The position numbers and the translations under genes were made by a program. Of a stretch of DNA of 64,000 bases, positions 1-9,061 are shown piece after piece; position 1 is the stretch's first letter, and every line of letters starts with the position of its first letter. Under the pieces are notes generated by a model, which saw nothing but the letters and a program-made list of their open reading frames with translations, did not search any database and had not been told where the DNA came from. Source of the DNA: Sphingomonas sp. JC676 (GTDB lineage: Bacteria > Pseudomonadota > Alphaproteobacteria > Sphingomonadales > Sphingomonadaceae). The DNA lies in contig NZ_JACTGR010000005.1 of the NCBI RefSeq assembly GCF_014489075.1, positions 372,001-436,000 on the forward strand, written 5' to 3'.

Positions 1-2370
1 AGCACCGCGCATCCCGACAAATGGCCGGCCGCCGCGAGCCAGGGCCTGGTCGATCCCGCGACCGAGAAGTTCGTCACCGATCTGATGGCGAAGATGACCT
101 TGGAAGAGAAGGTCGGCCAGATGATCCAGGCCGACATCACCAACATGAAGCCCGAGGATCTGCGCAAATATCCGGTCGGGTCGATCTTGGCGGGGGGCAA
201 CTCCCCGCCGCTCTCGGGCAACGACCGGTCGCCCCAGGCCGATTGGGTGGCGACCGCGCGCGCCTTCCGCGCCGTCGCGATGGAGCCGCGCGCCAATCAC
301 GCGCCCATCCCGCTGATCTTCGGCATCGACGCGGTGCATGGCAACAACAACGTCATCGGCGCGACGATCTTCCCGCACAATATCGCGCTCGGCGCCGCCA
401 ACGACCCCGACCTGATCCGCCGCATCGGCGAAGTCACCGCGATCGAGACCGCCGCGACCGGGCCGGACTGGGCTTTCGGTCCAACGCTCGCGGTGCCGCA
501 GGACGATCGCTGGGGCCGCAGCTATGAAGGCTATTCGGAAGATCCCGCGATCGTGCGCAGCTATGCCGGCGAGATGGTGCGCGGGCTGCAGGGCCCGCCC
601 GGCACGACCGATCGCATCCAGAAGGGGCATGTCGCCGCATCGATCAAGCATTTCCTCGGCGATGGCGGGACATGGCAGGGCACCGACCAGGGCGACACGC
701 GCGTATCCGAGGACGAGCTGATCGCGATCCACGGCGCCGGCTATGTGCCCGCGATCGACGCCGGCGCGATGACGGTGATGGCCAGCTATTCGAGCTGGAA
801 CGGCCAGAAGATGCACGGCAACAAGTCGCTGCTCACCGATGTGCTCAAGGGCCGGATGGGCTTCCAGGGCTTCGTCGTGGGTGACTGGAACGGCCATGGC
901 CAGGTGCCCGGCTGCACCACCAATGATTGCCCCCAGACCTTCAACGCCGGGCTCGACATGGTGATGGCGCCCGACAGCTGGAAGGGCATGTTCGATTCGA
1001 CGATCGCCCATGTCCGCGACGGCAGCATCCCGATGAGCCGGATCGACGATGCGGTGCGTCGCATCCTGCGCGTCAAGGCGAAGCTCGGCCTGTTCGATCC
1101 GGCGCGACCGATCGAAGGCAAGGCCGGCGTGCTCGGCGCGCCCGCGCATCGTGCGGTGGCGCGCGAGGCGGTCGAGAAATCGCTGGTGCTGCTCAAGAAC
1201 AATGGCGTGCTGCCGGTGAAGGCGAGCGCGAAGGTCCTCGTCGCGGGCCCCGGCGCCGATTCGCTGGGGATGCAGACCGGTGGCTGGACCCTCAGCTGGC
1301 AGGGCGACGGCAACGGCAACGAGCTGTTCCCCAATGGCGAGACGATCTTATCCGGCATCAAGAAAGCGGTCGAGGCCGGCGGCGGCACCGCGGCGCTGTC
1401 GCCGGACGGCAGTTTCGCCGCCAAGCCCGACGTGGCGATCCTGGTGTTCGGCGAGCAGCCCTATGCCGAGATGCGCGGCGACATCCGCACGCTCGAGTTC
1501 CAGCCCGGCGACAAGCAGGCGCTGGCGCTGCTGAAGAAGCTCAAGGCCGCCGGCGTGCCGGTGGTGTCGGTGTTCCTCTCCGGCCGGCCGCTCTGGGTGA
1601 ATCCCGAGCTCAACGCGTCGGATGCGTTTGTCGCGGCCTGGCTGCCGGGCACCGAGGGCGGCGGCGTGGCCGATGTGTTGATCGGCGACAAGGCGGGCAA
1701 GCCGCGCACGGACTTCAAGGGGCGCCTGTCGTTCAGCTGGCCCAAGACCGCGGGGCAGTTCACCCTCAACAAGGGCAAGCCCGGCTATGACCCGCTGTTC
1801 GCGCTGGGCTATGGCCTGTCCTACGCCAAGGGCGGCACCGTGCCCAAGCTGAGCGAGGAGCCCGGCGTCGATGCGTCGCTGGCCAACACCAGCGTCTTCT
1901 TCGCCAAGGGGACGGTGCAGGCGCCGTTTTCGTTCGCGACCGACAGCCATATCGCGCGCAAGACGGTGGAAGGTCCGGCGACGCAGGAAGGCGCACAGCA
2001 ATTCACCTGGCCCGCGGGCCCCGCAACGTTGCGTATCGGCGGGGCGCCTGCGGACCTGATGCGCGAGGCCAATGCCGATCTGTCGCTCCAGATCAGCTAC
2101 CGCGTCGATGCCGCGCCGACGAGCCCGGTCAAGCTGCTCATGGAAGGCGGCGCCAATAAAGGCGCGATCGACGCGAGCAGCCTGTTCACCGGGGCGACCG
2201 GCACCTGGCGTACCGCCAAGGTGCTACTCAAATGCTATCAGCAATATGGCATCGACCTGAGCAGGGTGACCGCGCCGTTCGCCCTCCAGGCGTCGGGGCC
2301 GTTCAGCGTCTCGATCGCCGATGTGCGGATCCTCTCGGATCCCAACAATTCGGTGTGCCCCGGCAAGTGA
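1..2370 (+). CDS. Glycoside hydrolase family 3 beta-glucosidase (5' end outside window)
   Basis: The reading frame is open from base 1, so the start and any signal peptide lie outside the window; 789 residues are visible. Family knowledge: GH3 exo-beta-glucosidases release glucose from beta-glucans or cellodextrins by a retaining mechanism. The N-terminal barrel domain contains a KHFLGDGGT motif and VVGDWNGH, whose Asp near visible residue 295 is the expected nucleophile. The second alpha/beta domain has FGEQPYAEMRGD, whose Glu near residue 490 is the usual acid/base. About 170 further C-terminal residues follow, as in the ExoP-type exo-1,3/1,4-glucanases. The stop overlaps the GTG start of the aldose epimerase, so the two are probably co-translated. 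The exact substrate is not visible from sequence. Confidence 0.93.
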   Translation, partial: STAHPDKWPAAASQGLVDPATEKFVTDLMAKMTLEEKVGQMIQADITNMKPEDLRKYPVGSILAGGNSPPLSGNDRSPQADWVATARAFRAVAMEPRANHAPIPLIFGIDAVHGNNNVIGATIFPHNIALGAANDPDLIRRIGEVTAIETAATGPDWAFGPTLAVPQDDRWGRSYEGYSEDPAIVRSYAGEMVRGLQGPPGTTDRIQKGHVAASIKHFLGDGGTWQGTDQGDTRVSEDELIAIHGAGYVPAIDAGAMTVMASYSSWNGQKMHGNKSLLTDVLKGRMGFQGFVVGDWNGHGQVPGCTTNDCPQTFNAGLDMVMAPDSWKGMFDSTIAHVRDGSIPMSRIDDAVRRILRVKAKLGLFDPARPIEGKAGVLGAPAHRAVAREAVEKSLVLLKNNGVLPVKASAKVLVAGPGADSLGMQTGGWTLSWQGDGNGNELFPNGETILSGIKKAVEAGGGTAALSPDGSFAAKPDVAILVFGEQPYAEMRGDIRTLEFQPGDKQALALLKKLKAAGVPVVSVFLSGRPLWVNPELNASDAFVAAWLPGTEGGGVADVLIGDKAGKPRTDFKGRLSFSWPKTAGQFTLNKGKPGYDPLFALGYGLSYAKGGTVPKLSEEPGVDASLANTSVFFAKGTVQAPFSFATDSHIARKTVEGPATQEGAQQFTWPAGPATLRIGGAPADLMREANADLSLQISYRVDAAPTSPVKLLMEGGANKGAIDASSLFTGATGTWRTAKVLLKCYQQYGIDLSRVTAPFALQASGPFSVSIADVRILSDPNNSVCPGK

Positions 2371-3416
2371 GCTGGCTGGTCGAAGGCGGCACGATCGAGA
2401 CGATCGAGATCGCGCGCGAGCCGTACCGCGCGCAGTTGCTCAATCTCGGCGCGGCGCTGCGCATCCTCGAAGTGCCCGATCGCGACGGCGCGGCCGCCAA
2501 CGTCGTGCTCGGCTATCGCGACCTGGAGGAATATCGCGGCCATCCGCGCTTCTACGGTGCCGTCGCGGGCCGCTATGCCAATCGCATCGGCGGGGCGCGG
2601 TTCAGCCTCGACGGTGTCGAGCATCGCGTCGCCGCGAACAATGGCGCGAACAGCCTGCACTCGGGCCCGCTCGGCTTCGACCAGCAATATTGGACGATCG
2701 AGCGCCACGACGCCGCATCGGTGACCTTCGGGCTGCTGAGCCCGGACGGCTTCAACGGCTTTCCCGGCAACCTGCATACCCAGCTGCGCTACGCGCTGGA
2801 GGAGGACGGCCTCGCCATCGCCTTTACCGCGACCACCGATCGTCCGACCATCGTCAACCTCACCCACCATGCCTATTTCAACCTGGCCGGCGAGGCGAGC
2901 GGGCGATCGATCCTCGATCATATGCTGCAGATCCCGGCGAGCCGGATGACCCCGGTCGACGCCACGCTGATCCCGACCGGCGGCTATCGCGAGGTCGTCG
3001 GCACGCCGTTCGACTTCCGCACGCCCCATGCCATCGGCCGCGACATCGGCGCCGAGGACGAACAGCTCCGGCTGGGCCATGGCTACGATCATAATTTTGT
3101 AATCGACGGCGATTTCGGGAAGCGGCGCCGGGTCGCCACTTTGTTCGACCCGGGAACGGGCCGGGTGCTGGACATGGAATCGACCGAGCCCGGCGTCCAG
3201 CTCTACACCGGCAACCATCTGGCAAACGGCGCGCCCGGCACCGGCGGTGGCATCTATGCCGCGCGCGGCGGACTATGCCTCGAGCCGCAAAAATTCCCCG
3301 ACAGCCCGAACAAGCCCGGCTTCCCTTCGGCGCGGCTCGATCCGGGCGCGACCTATCGGCACGACATGGCATTCCGCTTCCGCGTGGCGGCTACCGTGAA
3401 GGAGGCGTTCGCCTGA
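2367..3416 (+). CDS. galM: Aldose 1-epimerase (galactose mutarotase)
   Basis: This 349-residue protein would interconvert alpha and beta anomers of aldoses in the cytoplasm, fitting its place behind a beta-glucosidase. It shows the GalM signatures: an early GAVAGRYANRIGGARF segment, NGANSLHSGP with the substrate His, NLTHHAYFNLAG with the catalytic His pair, GYDHNFV, and LCLEPQKFPDSPN with the catalytic Glu. I chose the GTG at 2367 because it overlaps the upstream stop as GTGA and the homology begins directly after it; upstream residues in this frame are a shadow of the GH3 gene. There is no separate ribosome binding site, so translational coupling is likely. Confidence 0.93.
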   Translation: MSWLVEGGTIETIEIAREPYRAQLLNLGAALRILEVPDRDGAAANVVLGYRDLEEYRGHPRFYGAVAGRYANRIGGARFSLDGVEHRVAANNGANSLHSGPLGFDQQYWTIERHDAASVTFGLLSPDGFNGFPGNLHTQLRYALEEDGLAIAFTATTDRPTIVNLTHHAYFNLAGEASGRSILDHMLQIPASRMTPVDATLIPTGGYREVVGTPFDFRTPHAIGRDIGAEDEQLRLGHGYDHNFVIDGDFGKRRRVATLFDPGTGRVLDMESTEPGVQLYTGNHLANGAPGTGGGIYAARGGLCLEPQKFPDSPNKPGFPSARLDPGATYRHDMAFRFRVAATVKEAFA

Positions 3417-3428
3417 AGCTGGCACGTA

Positions 3429-3502
3429 CCCCTGCGAAAGCAGGGGCCCAGGGTCACAAGCGCCGCGCCATGTTGCCCTGGGCTCCTGCTTCCGCAGGAG
3501 CA
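3429..3502. repeat. Palindromic intergenic repeat
   Basis: Between galM and the convergent dehydrogenase gene lie two arms, CCCCTGCGAAAGCAGGGG plus CCCAGGG, and CCCTGGG plus CTCCTGCTTCCGCAGGAG, which are near-perfect reverse complements. Each arm also folds on itself. This is the architecture of the REP-like elements common in sphingomonad intergenic regions. In this position it could also act as a two-way transcription terminator, although neither side has a T-tract. Confidence 0.7.
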
Positions 3503-3526
3503 CGGCTCACTTTCAATTGGAACGAA

Positions 3527-5101
3527 TCAGAGCGTCGGCTTGCCGTCGATGCGGCGCGGGATGCCCGCGTCGCCATCGCGCAGTTCCACCGGCAGCAGCG
3601 CGGCGGGCAGATCCTGATAGCTCACCGGCCGCAGGAAGCGGTCGATCGCCAGCGTGCCGACCGAGGTGCTGCGCCCGTCCGCCGTCGACGGATAGGGTCC
3701 GCCGTGCACCATCGCATCGGTCACTTCGACACCCGTCGGCCAGCCATTGGCGAGGATGCGCCCCACCAACCGCTCGAGGATCGGGACAAGCTTCTGCGCG
3801 ACTTCGGTATCACCGTCATCGAGATGCAAGGTCGCGGTGAGCTGGCCTTCGAGCAAGGCGACGACCTTGAGCATCTCGTCGAGATCGGCGCAGCGCACCA
3901 GCAGCGACGTCGCGCCGAACACTTCCTCGGCATGGCTCGGATCGGCGATGAAGTCCGCGCCGGTCATCGTGAACAGCGCGCCCTGGCCGCTGGTCGGGCC
4001 AGTGGGCTCCTGTCCCTCGGCGAGCAGCTTGATCGCCGGGGCCGAGGCCCAACGGGCGACGCCGCTCTGATAAGCCTTGTGGATGCCGGGGGTGAGCATC
4101 GTCTGGGGCACGGCGCAGGTCATCGCATCGGACGCGGCGGTGACGAAGCGATCGAGCGCGGGGCTCTGCAGCGCCAGCACCAGGCCGGGATTGGTGCAGA
4201 ACTGGCCCGCGCCCATTGTGACCGACGCGACATAGGCCGTGCCCAGCGCCTCCGCGCGTGCCTCGAGCGCCGCGGGAAGCAGGAACACCGGATTGATGCT
4301 GCTCATCTCGGCATAGACGGGGATCGGCACCGGCCGGTTCGCGGCCAGCTTCATCAGCGCCGTGCCGCCGCCGCGCGAGCCGGTAAAGCCCACTGCCTTG
4401 ATGCGGGGATCGGTGACCAGCGCCGAACCGACCGAATTGCCGGCGCCGTTGATCAGCGAGAACACGCCCTTGGGCATGCCGGTCTTCTCCGCGGCGCGGG
4501 TGATCGCACCGGCGACGAGCTCGGAGGTGCCGGGATGCGCCGAATGGCCCTTCACGATCACCGGGCAGCCCGCCGCGAGCGCCGAGGCGGTGTCGCCGCC
4601 GGCGACCGAGAAGGCGAGCGGGAAATTGCTGGCACCGAACACCGTGACAGGGCCGAGGGGGATCATGCGCAGGCGCAGATCAGGCTTGGGCGCCGGCTGG
4701 CGATCGGGGATCGCATGATCGACACGGGCACGCAGATACTCGCCGAGGCGGATTTCCCTGGCGAACAGGCGGAGCTGGTTGGCGGTGCGGCCGCGCTCAC
4801 CGGCCAGGCGTGCCTGGGGCAGGCCGCTTTCCTGCATCGCGCGCTCGATCAGCGTATCGCCCAGCGCCTCGATCTCCTCGGCGATCGCCTCGAGGAATTT
4901 GGCGCGATCTTCGCGGGGCAGGTTCGAATAGATCGGAAAGGCGGTCTCGGCAGCTGCACAGGCCGCTTCGATGTCCTCGGAGGTCGCGACGCTGAACGCC
5001 GGCTCGATTTCAGCCCCCGTCGCGGCCGCAATGGCCCTGAAGCCTTCGCCATCGCGCTTCACGCGCGTCGATGCGATGAACAATTCCCCGGTCAGCGCCA
5101 C
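3527..5101 (-). CDS. Aldehyde dehydrogenase, alpha-ketoglutaric semialdehyde type
   Basis: This 524-residue member of the aldehyde dehydrogenase superfamily probably oxidises 2,5-dioxovalerate to 2-oxoglutarate with NAD(P)+, the last step of non-phosphorylative pentose or uronate breakdown. Visible motifs are the opening ALTGELFIAS, typical of this subfamily, the cofactor region PVTVFGASNFPLAFS, the catalytic Glu in AEMSSINPVF and the nucleophile Cys in GAGQFCTNPG. I chose the GTG at 5101 because AGGAGA lies seven bases upstream; an in-frame TTG 18 bases earlier would overlap that ribosome binding site. A GntR/FadR gene sits 77 bases upstream on the same strand, so the two are probably co-transcribed. 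Substrate assignment rests on overall resemblance. Confidence 0.85.
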   Translation of the reverse strand: MALTGELFIASTRVKRDGEGFRAIAAATGAEIEPAFSVATSEDIEAACAAAETAFPIYSNLPREDRAKFLEAIAEEIEALGDTLIERAMQESGLPQARLAGERGRTANQLRLFAREIRLGEYLRARVDHAIPDRQPAPKPDLRLRMIPLGPVTVFGASNFPLAFSVAGGDTASALAAGCPVIVKGHSAHPGTSELVAGAITRAAEKTGMPKGVFSLINGAGNSVGSALVTDPRIKAVGFTGSRGGGTALMKLAANRPVPIPVYAEMSSINPVFLLPAALEARAEALGTAYVASVTMGAGQFCTNPGLVLALQSPALDRFVTAASDAMTCAVPQTMLTPGIHKAYQSGVARWASAPAIKLLAEGQEPTGPTSGQGALFTMTGADFIADPSHAEEVFGATSLLVRCADLDEMLKVVALLEGQLTATLHLDDGDTEVAQKLVPILERLVGRILANGWPTGVEVTDAMVHGGPYPSTADGRSTSVGTLAIDRFLRPVSYQDLPAALLPVELRDGDAGIPRRIDGKPTL

Positions 5102-5178
5102 GCCTGCTCTCCTATTCAAATCAAAGTTAGCGGTAACATGAAGGCGGATTTAGGGGCGCAGGGCCTCCGGTTCAATCC

Positions 5179-5967
5179 TCAGCAGCACACGCTGATCGGT
5201 CCGCGCTGACCGCCGGGGTCGCGCGCCTCCATCGTGTCGGTCAGCCCGCGGTCGACCAGCTTGGCCATCGCGTCGTGCGCGCCCTGCGCGTCCTGCGCGG
5301 CGATCGCCTCGAACACGGCGAGGTGGACCGGCAGCGCGTCGTGCGGCGCAGGCAGGCGATGCTGCTTGAAGGCGGTGGTGATCGCGATCGCCGCGGCGAC
5401 GCCGCTGGTCAGCGAGACGATGAAATCATTGCCCGACGCCTCGAGCAGCGCCGAATGGAAGGATTCGTCGCAGCGCCGGCCCACCTCAGTGGCGAAGCCG
5501 TGCTGGGCGACGCCGTCCAGCCCCGCCTTCATCCGTGCGAGCTGTTCATCGGTGCGCCGCATCGCCGCCAGCCGCGCCGCATCGGGTTCGACGATGCGGC
5601 GGAGCTCGAACAGGCTTTCGATCAGCGCCTCTTCGGGTTCGTTGGTGAAGATCCAGCCGAGCACATCGGGATCGAGCAAATGCCATTCCCTGCGCGCCGA
5701 CACCTGCGTGCCGATCTTGGGGCGCGAATGGACCAGCCCCTTGGCGGCCAGGATACGGATCGCCTCGCGATAGGCGGTGCGCGACACGTTGAACTGGAGG
5801 CTGGCGGCAATCTCGCCTTCCAGGATCTCGCCCGGCTTGAGCACGCCCGAGACGATACGGATGCCGAGATCGCGCGCCACGGTGCCGTGCAGGCGAAGCG
5901 AACGCGGGCGCGGGGTGCGATGGCGCGGCTTCCTGGCGGCGGTGGCTTGAGGCTGAGCGGCGGTCAT
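5179..5967 (-). CDS. GntR/FadR-family transcriptional regulator
   Basis: This 262-residue regulator has an N-terminal winged helix-turn-helix at about residues 30-95, with VSRTAYREAIRILAAKGLV as the recognition part, followed by an all-helical FCD-type ligand domain containing the FELRRIVEPDAARLAA segment. FadR-type FCD proteins usually bind small organic acids or sugar acids and repress the adjacent catabolic genes. The downstream semialdehyde dehydrogenase is therefore the likely target. The ATG at 5967 has GAGGAG six bases upstream. Longer versions would run into the tRNA-Ser gene and are not plausible. Confidence 0.88.
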   Translation of the reverse strand: MTAAQPQATAARKPRHRTPRPRSLRLHGTVARDLGIRIVSGVLKPGEILEGEIAASLQFNVSRTAYREAIRILAAKGLVHSRPKIGTQVSARREWHLLDPDVLGWIFTNEPEEALIESLFELRRIVEPDAARLAAMRRTDEQLARMKAGLDGVAQHGFATEVGRRCDESFHSALLEASGNDFIVSLTSGVAAAIAITTAFKQHRLPAPHDALPVHLAVFEAIAAQDAQGAHDAMAKLVDRGLTDTMEARDPGGQRGPISVCC

Positions 5968-5993
5968 CCGGCTCCTCGTTAGCCCGGCGGCGG

Positions 5994-6086
5994 TGGCGGA
6001 GACGGAGGGATTCGAACCCTCGGTACGAGTAATCCCCGTACGGCGGTTTAGCAAACCGCTGGTTTCAGCCACTCACCCACGTCTCC
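5994..6086 (-). tRNA. tRNA-Ser (anticodon GCT)
   Basis: On the minus strand the sequence opens with GGAGACG and closes with CGTCTCC, followed by discriminator G and an encoded CCA. The anticodon arm reads GGTTTGCTAAACC, giving GCT for AGC/AGU serine codons. A long variable arm and the T-loop TTCGAAT are present. The total is 93 bases including CCA, as expected for a class II tRNA. Confidence 0.96.
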
Positions 6087-6250
6087 GGAAAAGGGCCCGA
6101 AGCGCTGCCCTATAGCGACGGTCCTTGGAGGGATCAACGGAAGAACCGCTTGAGCGCGAAATCGACTCGGGTCGTCGTCCGTTCATTGCGGGGACAGGAC
6201 CTGGGGCCTAGCATCAGAGGGGTATTATTGGGTGCGGGGAAGACTGTCTG

Positions 6251-7000
6251 ATGCGTGTCGGGGTTTGGATGCTGTGGGCCGCGGCCGCGGCGCTCGGGTT
6301 GGGCGCGCTGCCCGCTGCCGCGCAGATGACGACGATCGATCCCAACAGCGCGATCGATTCGGATCTTCAAACGCCGCCCCCGATCGAGAACCCCAGCGTC
6401 CCCGCCGACCAGGGCACCTATCGCGACGCGCCGCCGGTAGACGCCACCCCACCCGTCGCTGCCGCGCAGAGCGCGCCCGCTCCGGCTCCCGCGGTGGACA
6501 CCCGTACCCAGGCGACCAATACCTTCCAGCATGACGATGTGGTCGCCGCGGCCGAAGGCGTGTTCGGCAAGGGTGCCTCGGGTCTCGCCGGCATCCTCGA
6601 GGATATCCTGAAGGATCAGGGCCAGCCCAACGCCTATATCGCCGGCAGCGAAGGCTCGGGCGCAGTCGGCGTAGGCCTTCGCTACGGCAAGGGCGAGATG
6701 TTCCATAAGGTGGAAGGCGAGCGGACGGTTTATTGGACCGGCCCCTCGATCGGCTTCGATCTGGGCGGCGACGCCAACAAGGTCTTCGTGCTGGTCTACA
6801 ATCTCTACGACAGCCAGGACCTCTACAAGCGCTTCCCGCAGGGCGAGGGCCATGTCTATTTCGTCGGCGGCTTCTCGGCGAGCTATCTGCGCCGCGGCGA
6901 CGTGGTGCTGATCCCGGTCCGGCTCGGTGTCGGCTGGCGGCTTGGCGTCAATGCCGGCTATATGAAGTTCAGCGAGAAGCGGCGCATCGTCCCGTTCTGA
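6251..7000 (+). CDS. DUF1134 periplasmic protein (EipA-like)
   Basis: This 249-residue protein starts with a hydrophobic signal peptide ending near AAAQ at residue 25. A Pro/Ala-rich linker of about 60 residues follows, then a conserved C-terminal domain. That domain carries YIAGSEGSGAVGVGLRYGKG and GPSIGFDLGGDANKVFVLVYN, which match the DUF1134 family. DUF1134 proteins of Brucella and Caulobacter (EipA) are periplasmic beta-barrel proteins needed for envelope integrity; that role is inferred here from family membership. The gene stands alone between the tRNA-Ser and a histidine kinase. Confidence 0.85.
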   Translation: MRVGVWMLWAAAAALGLGALPAAAQMTTIDPNSAIDSDLQTPPPIENPSVPADQGTYRDAPPVDATPPVAAAQSAPAPAPAVDTRTQATNTFQHDDVVAAAEGVFGKGASGLAGILEDILKDQGQPNAYIAGSEGSGAVGVGLRYGKGEMFHKVEGERTVYWTGPSIGFDLGGDANKVFVLVYNLYDSQDLYKRFPQGEGHVYFVGGFSASYLRRGDVVLIPVRLGVGWRLGVNAGYMKFSEKRRIVPF

Positions 7001-7032
7001 TACGGTTTCCGCGCCTTCTCTACGACTTGCCC

Positions 7033-7057
7033 GGAACTTGATCGCGGGCTGACCGTT
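7033..7057 (+). promoter_or_regulatory. EcfG-type general stress promoter
   Basis: GGAAC at 7033-7037 and CGTT at 7054-7057 are separated by exactly 16 bases. This matches the alphaproteobacterial EcfG (sigma-EcfG) consensus GGAAC-N16/17-CGTT. It lies 45 bases upstream of the hybrid kinase start, a normal distance for a promoter of that gene. Confidence 0.6.
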
Positions 7058-7102
7058 CTCTCCGGTTGAAGCCGGGAACCGCGATGCGGTTATGGGGAAT
7101 GG

Positions 7103-9061
7103 ATGACGTCTGAAATCAGCAAAGGCGAGGTGGCGCGGCCGCGCATCGATCTCCTCGTTCAGAGCGTCACCGACTACGCCATCTACATGCTCGATCCCAC
7201 GGGGATCGTGATCAGCTGGAACGCAGGCGCCCGTCGTTTCAAGGGCTATACCGAGGCCGAGATCATCGGCCAGCATTTCTCCCGCTTCTATACCGACGAG
7301 GAGCGGGAAGCCGGCATTCCGGCCATCGCGCTCGATACCGCCGCGCGCGTCGGGCGTTTCGAGGCCGAAGGCTGGCGCGTGCGCAAGGACGGCACCCATT
7401 TCTGGGCGAACGTTGTCATCGATCCCGTTCGCGAGGCCGACGGCACGCTGGTCGGCTTTGCCAAGGTCACACGCGATCTGACCGAGCGGCGCGCCGCCGA
7501 GGAAGCGCTCCGCCGCAGCGAGGAACGTTTCCGGCTGCTCGTCCAGAGCGTCACTGATTATGCGATCTATATGCTCGATCCCGAAGGTTATATAGCGAGC
7601 TGGAACGCCGGGGCGGAACGCTTCAAGGGCTATCGCACCGACGAGATCCTCGGGGCGCACTTCTCGCGTTTCTATACCGACGAGGATCGCGAAACCGGTC
7701 TGCCCGCCAGGGCGCTGGAGACCTCGCGGACACAGGGGCGCTATGAAGCCGAAGGGTTGCGCGTCCGCAAGGACGGCACCCATTTCTGGGCAAGCGTCGT
7801 TATCGATCCAGTGCACGATGCCAGCGGCGACCTGATCGGCTTCGCCAAGATCACTCGCGATCTGACCGAGCGCCGCCAGTCACAGCTCGCCCTCGAGCAA
7901 GCGCAGGAAGCCTTTTTCCAATCCCAGAAGATGGAATCGATCGGCAAGCTCACTGGCGGCGTCGCGCATGATTTCAACAATCTGCTCGCGGTGATCATCG
8001 GCAGCCTCGATCTCGCGCGCCGGCGGATGGCGAGCGGCGGCGCGGACATTGGGCGCTTCCTCGACAATGCCATGGAGGCCGCCGAACGCGGCGCCACCCT
8101 CACCCAGCGCATGCTGGCCTTCGCGCGCAAGCAGGAGCTGCAGCTCGAGACCGTCGATGCCATGGCATTGGTCCGCGGCATGGCCGAACTCCTTCAGCGG
8201 ACGATCGGCGCCGGTGTGACGATCGACACGCGCTTTCCGCTGGTGCTCAAATCGGTCCACGCCGATCCCGCGCAGCTCGAACTCGTGCTGCTCAATCTCG
8301 CGGTCAACGCGCGCGACGCGATGCCCGGCGGTGGCGGAATCATCATCGCCGCGCGCGAGGAGCAGATCGGACGACACGGCGAGCTCGCGCCCGGAAGCTA
8401 TGTCTGCCTGTCGGTCACCGACAGCGGCGGGGGCATGGATGAGGCAACGCTGGCGCGCGCGATGGAGCCCTTCTTTACCACCAAGGGCGTGGGAAGCGGC
8501 ACGGGCCTGGGCCTGTCGATGGCGCACGGGTTTGCCGAACAATGCGGCGGCAGGCTCATTCTGAAGAGCCAGATCGGCGAAGGCACCACGGCTGAACTTT
8601 GGCTACCCGTCTCGCACGACGGCGTCGCCCCCGCGCCCGATCCAGGCGAACGTGACGTGATTGGCGTGCTGGAAAGGCTGGTGATCCTCGCCGTCGACGA
8701 TGACCGGCTGGTGCTCAACAACACCGCGGCCATGCTCGAAGACGGCGGTCACCGGGTCCTGCAGGCGGTATCGGGCAGGCAGGCGTTGCGGATGCTGGCC
8801 GAAGAGAAGGTGGACCTTCTCATCACTGACTATGCCATGCCCGAGATGACCGGAGCGCAGCTCGCCGACGCCGTGCGGGAAGGGTGGCCGGAGCTCCCGG
8901 TATTGATGGTCTCGGGCTATGCCGAACTGCCCGATGGCGCCGCCGCCGGTGTCCCGCGCCTCGCCAAGCCGTTCCGCGAGGGGCAATTGGGGCGCGCAGT
9001 GCGGGAAGCGATCGGAGCCGAACGGCCGAGCGGCCGGATCCTCGCCTTTCGCGCGCGCTAG
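7103..9061 (+). CDS. Hybrid sensor histidine kinase (PAS-PAS-HisKA-HATPase-receiver)
   Basis: This 652-residue soluble protein has no membrane segment. Two PAS domains at about residues 18-125 and 145-255 are near copies of each other, both opening LVQSVTDYAIYMLDP and both followed by DLTERR. The HisKA box is GGVAHDFNNLLAV, with the phosphorylated His near residue 290. ATPase motifs are NLAVNARDAM (N box), VTDSGGGM (G1) and GSGTGLGLSM (G2). A C-terminal receiver domain from about residue 530 contains DLLITDYAMPEM with the acceptor Asp and a conserved Lys in RLAKPF. Phosphate could thus pass to its own receiver. The ligand sensed is not visible; a stress promoter precedes the gene. Confidence 0.93.
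   Translation: MTSEISKGEVARPRIDLLVQSVTDYAIYMLDPTGIVISWNAGARRFKGYTEAEIIGQHFSRFYTDEEREAGIPAIALDTAARVGRFEAEGWRVRKDGTHFWANVVIDPVREADGTLVGFAKVTRDLTERRAAEEALRRSEERFRLLVQSVTDYAIYMLDPEGYIASWNAGAERFKGYRTDEILGAHFSRFYTDEDRETGLPARALETSRTQGRYEAEGLRVRKDGTHFWASVVIDPVHDASGDLIGFAKITRDLTERRQSQLALEQAQEAFFQSQKMESIGKLTGGVAHDFNNLLAVIIGSLDLARRRMASGGADIGRFLDNAMEAAERGATLTQRMLAFARKQELQLETVDAMALVRGMAELLQRTIGAGVTIDTRFPLVLKSVHADPAQLELVLLNLAVNARDAMPGGGGIIIAAREEQIGRHGELAPGSYVCLSVTDSGGGMDEATLARAMEPFFTTKGVGSGTGLGLSMAHGFAEQCGGRLILKSQIGEGTTAELWLPVSHDGVAPAPDPGERDVIGVLERLVILAVDDDRLVLNNTAAMLEDGGHRVLQAVSGRQALRMLAEEKVDLLITDYAMPEMTGAQLADAVREGWPELPVLMVSGYAELPDGAAAGVPRLAKPFREGQLGRAVREAIGAERPSGRILAFRAR

Noticed and set aside
3275..5209. 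Long plus-strand open frame opposite the aldehyde dehydrogenase
   Set aside because: It is the antisense shadow of a well-supported dehydrogenase, has Arg/Gly-rich shadow composition and no homology.
6134..7816. Long minus-strand open frame across the EipA-like gene and kinase start
   Set aside because: It spans two good genes and the promoter between them and has no ribosome binding site or family features.
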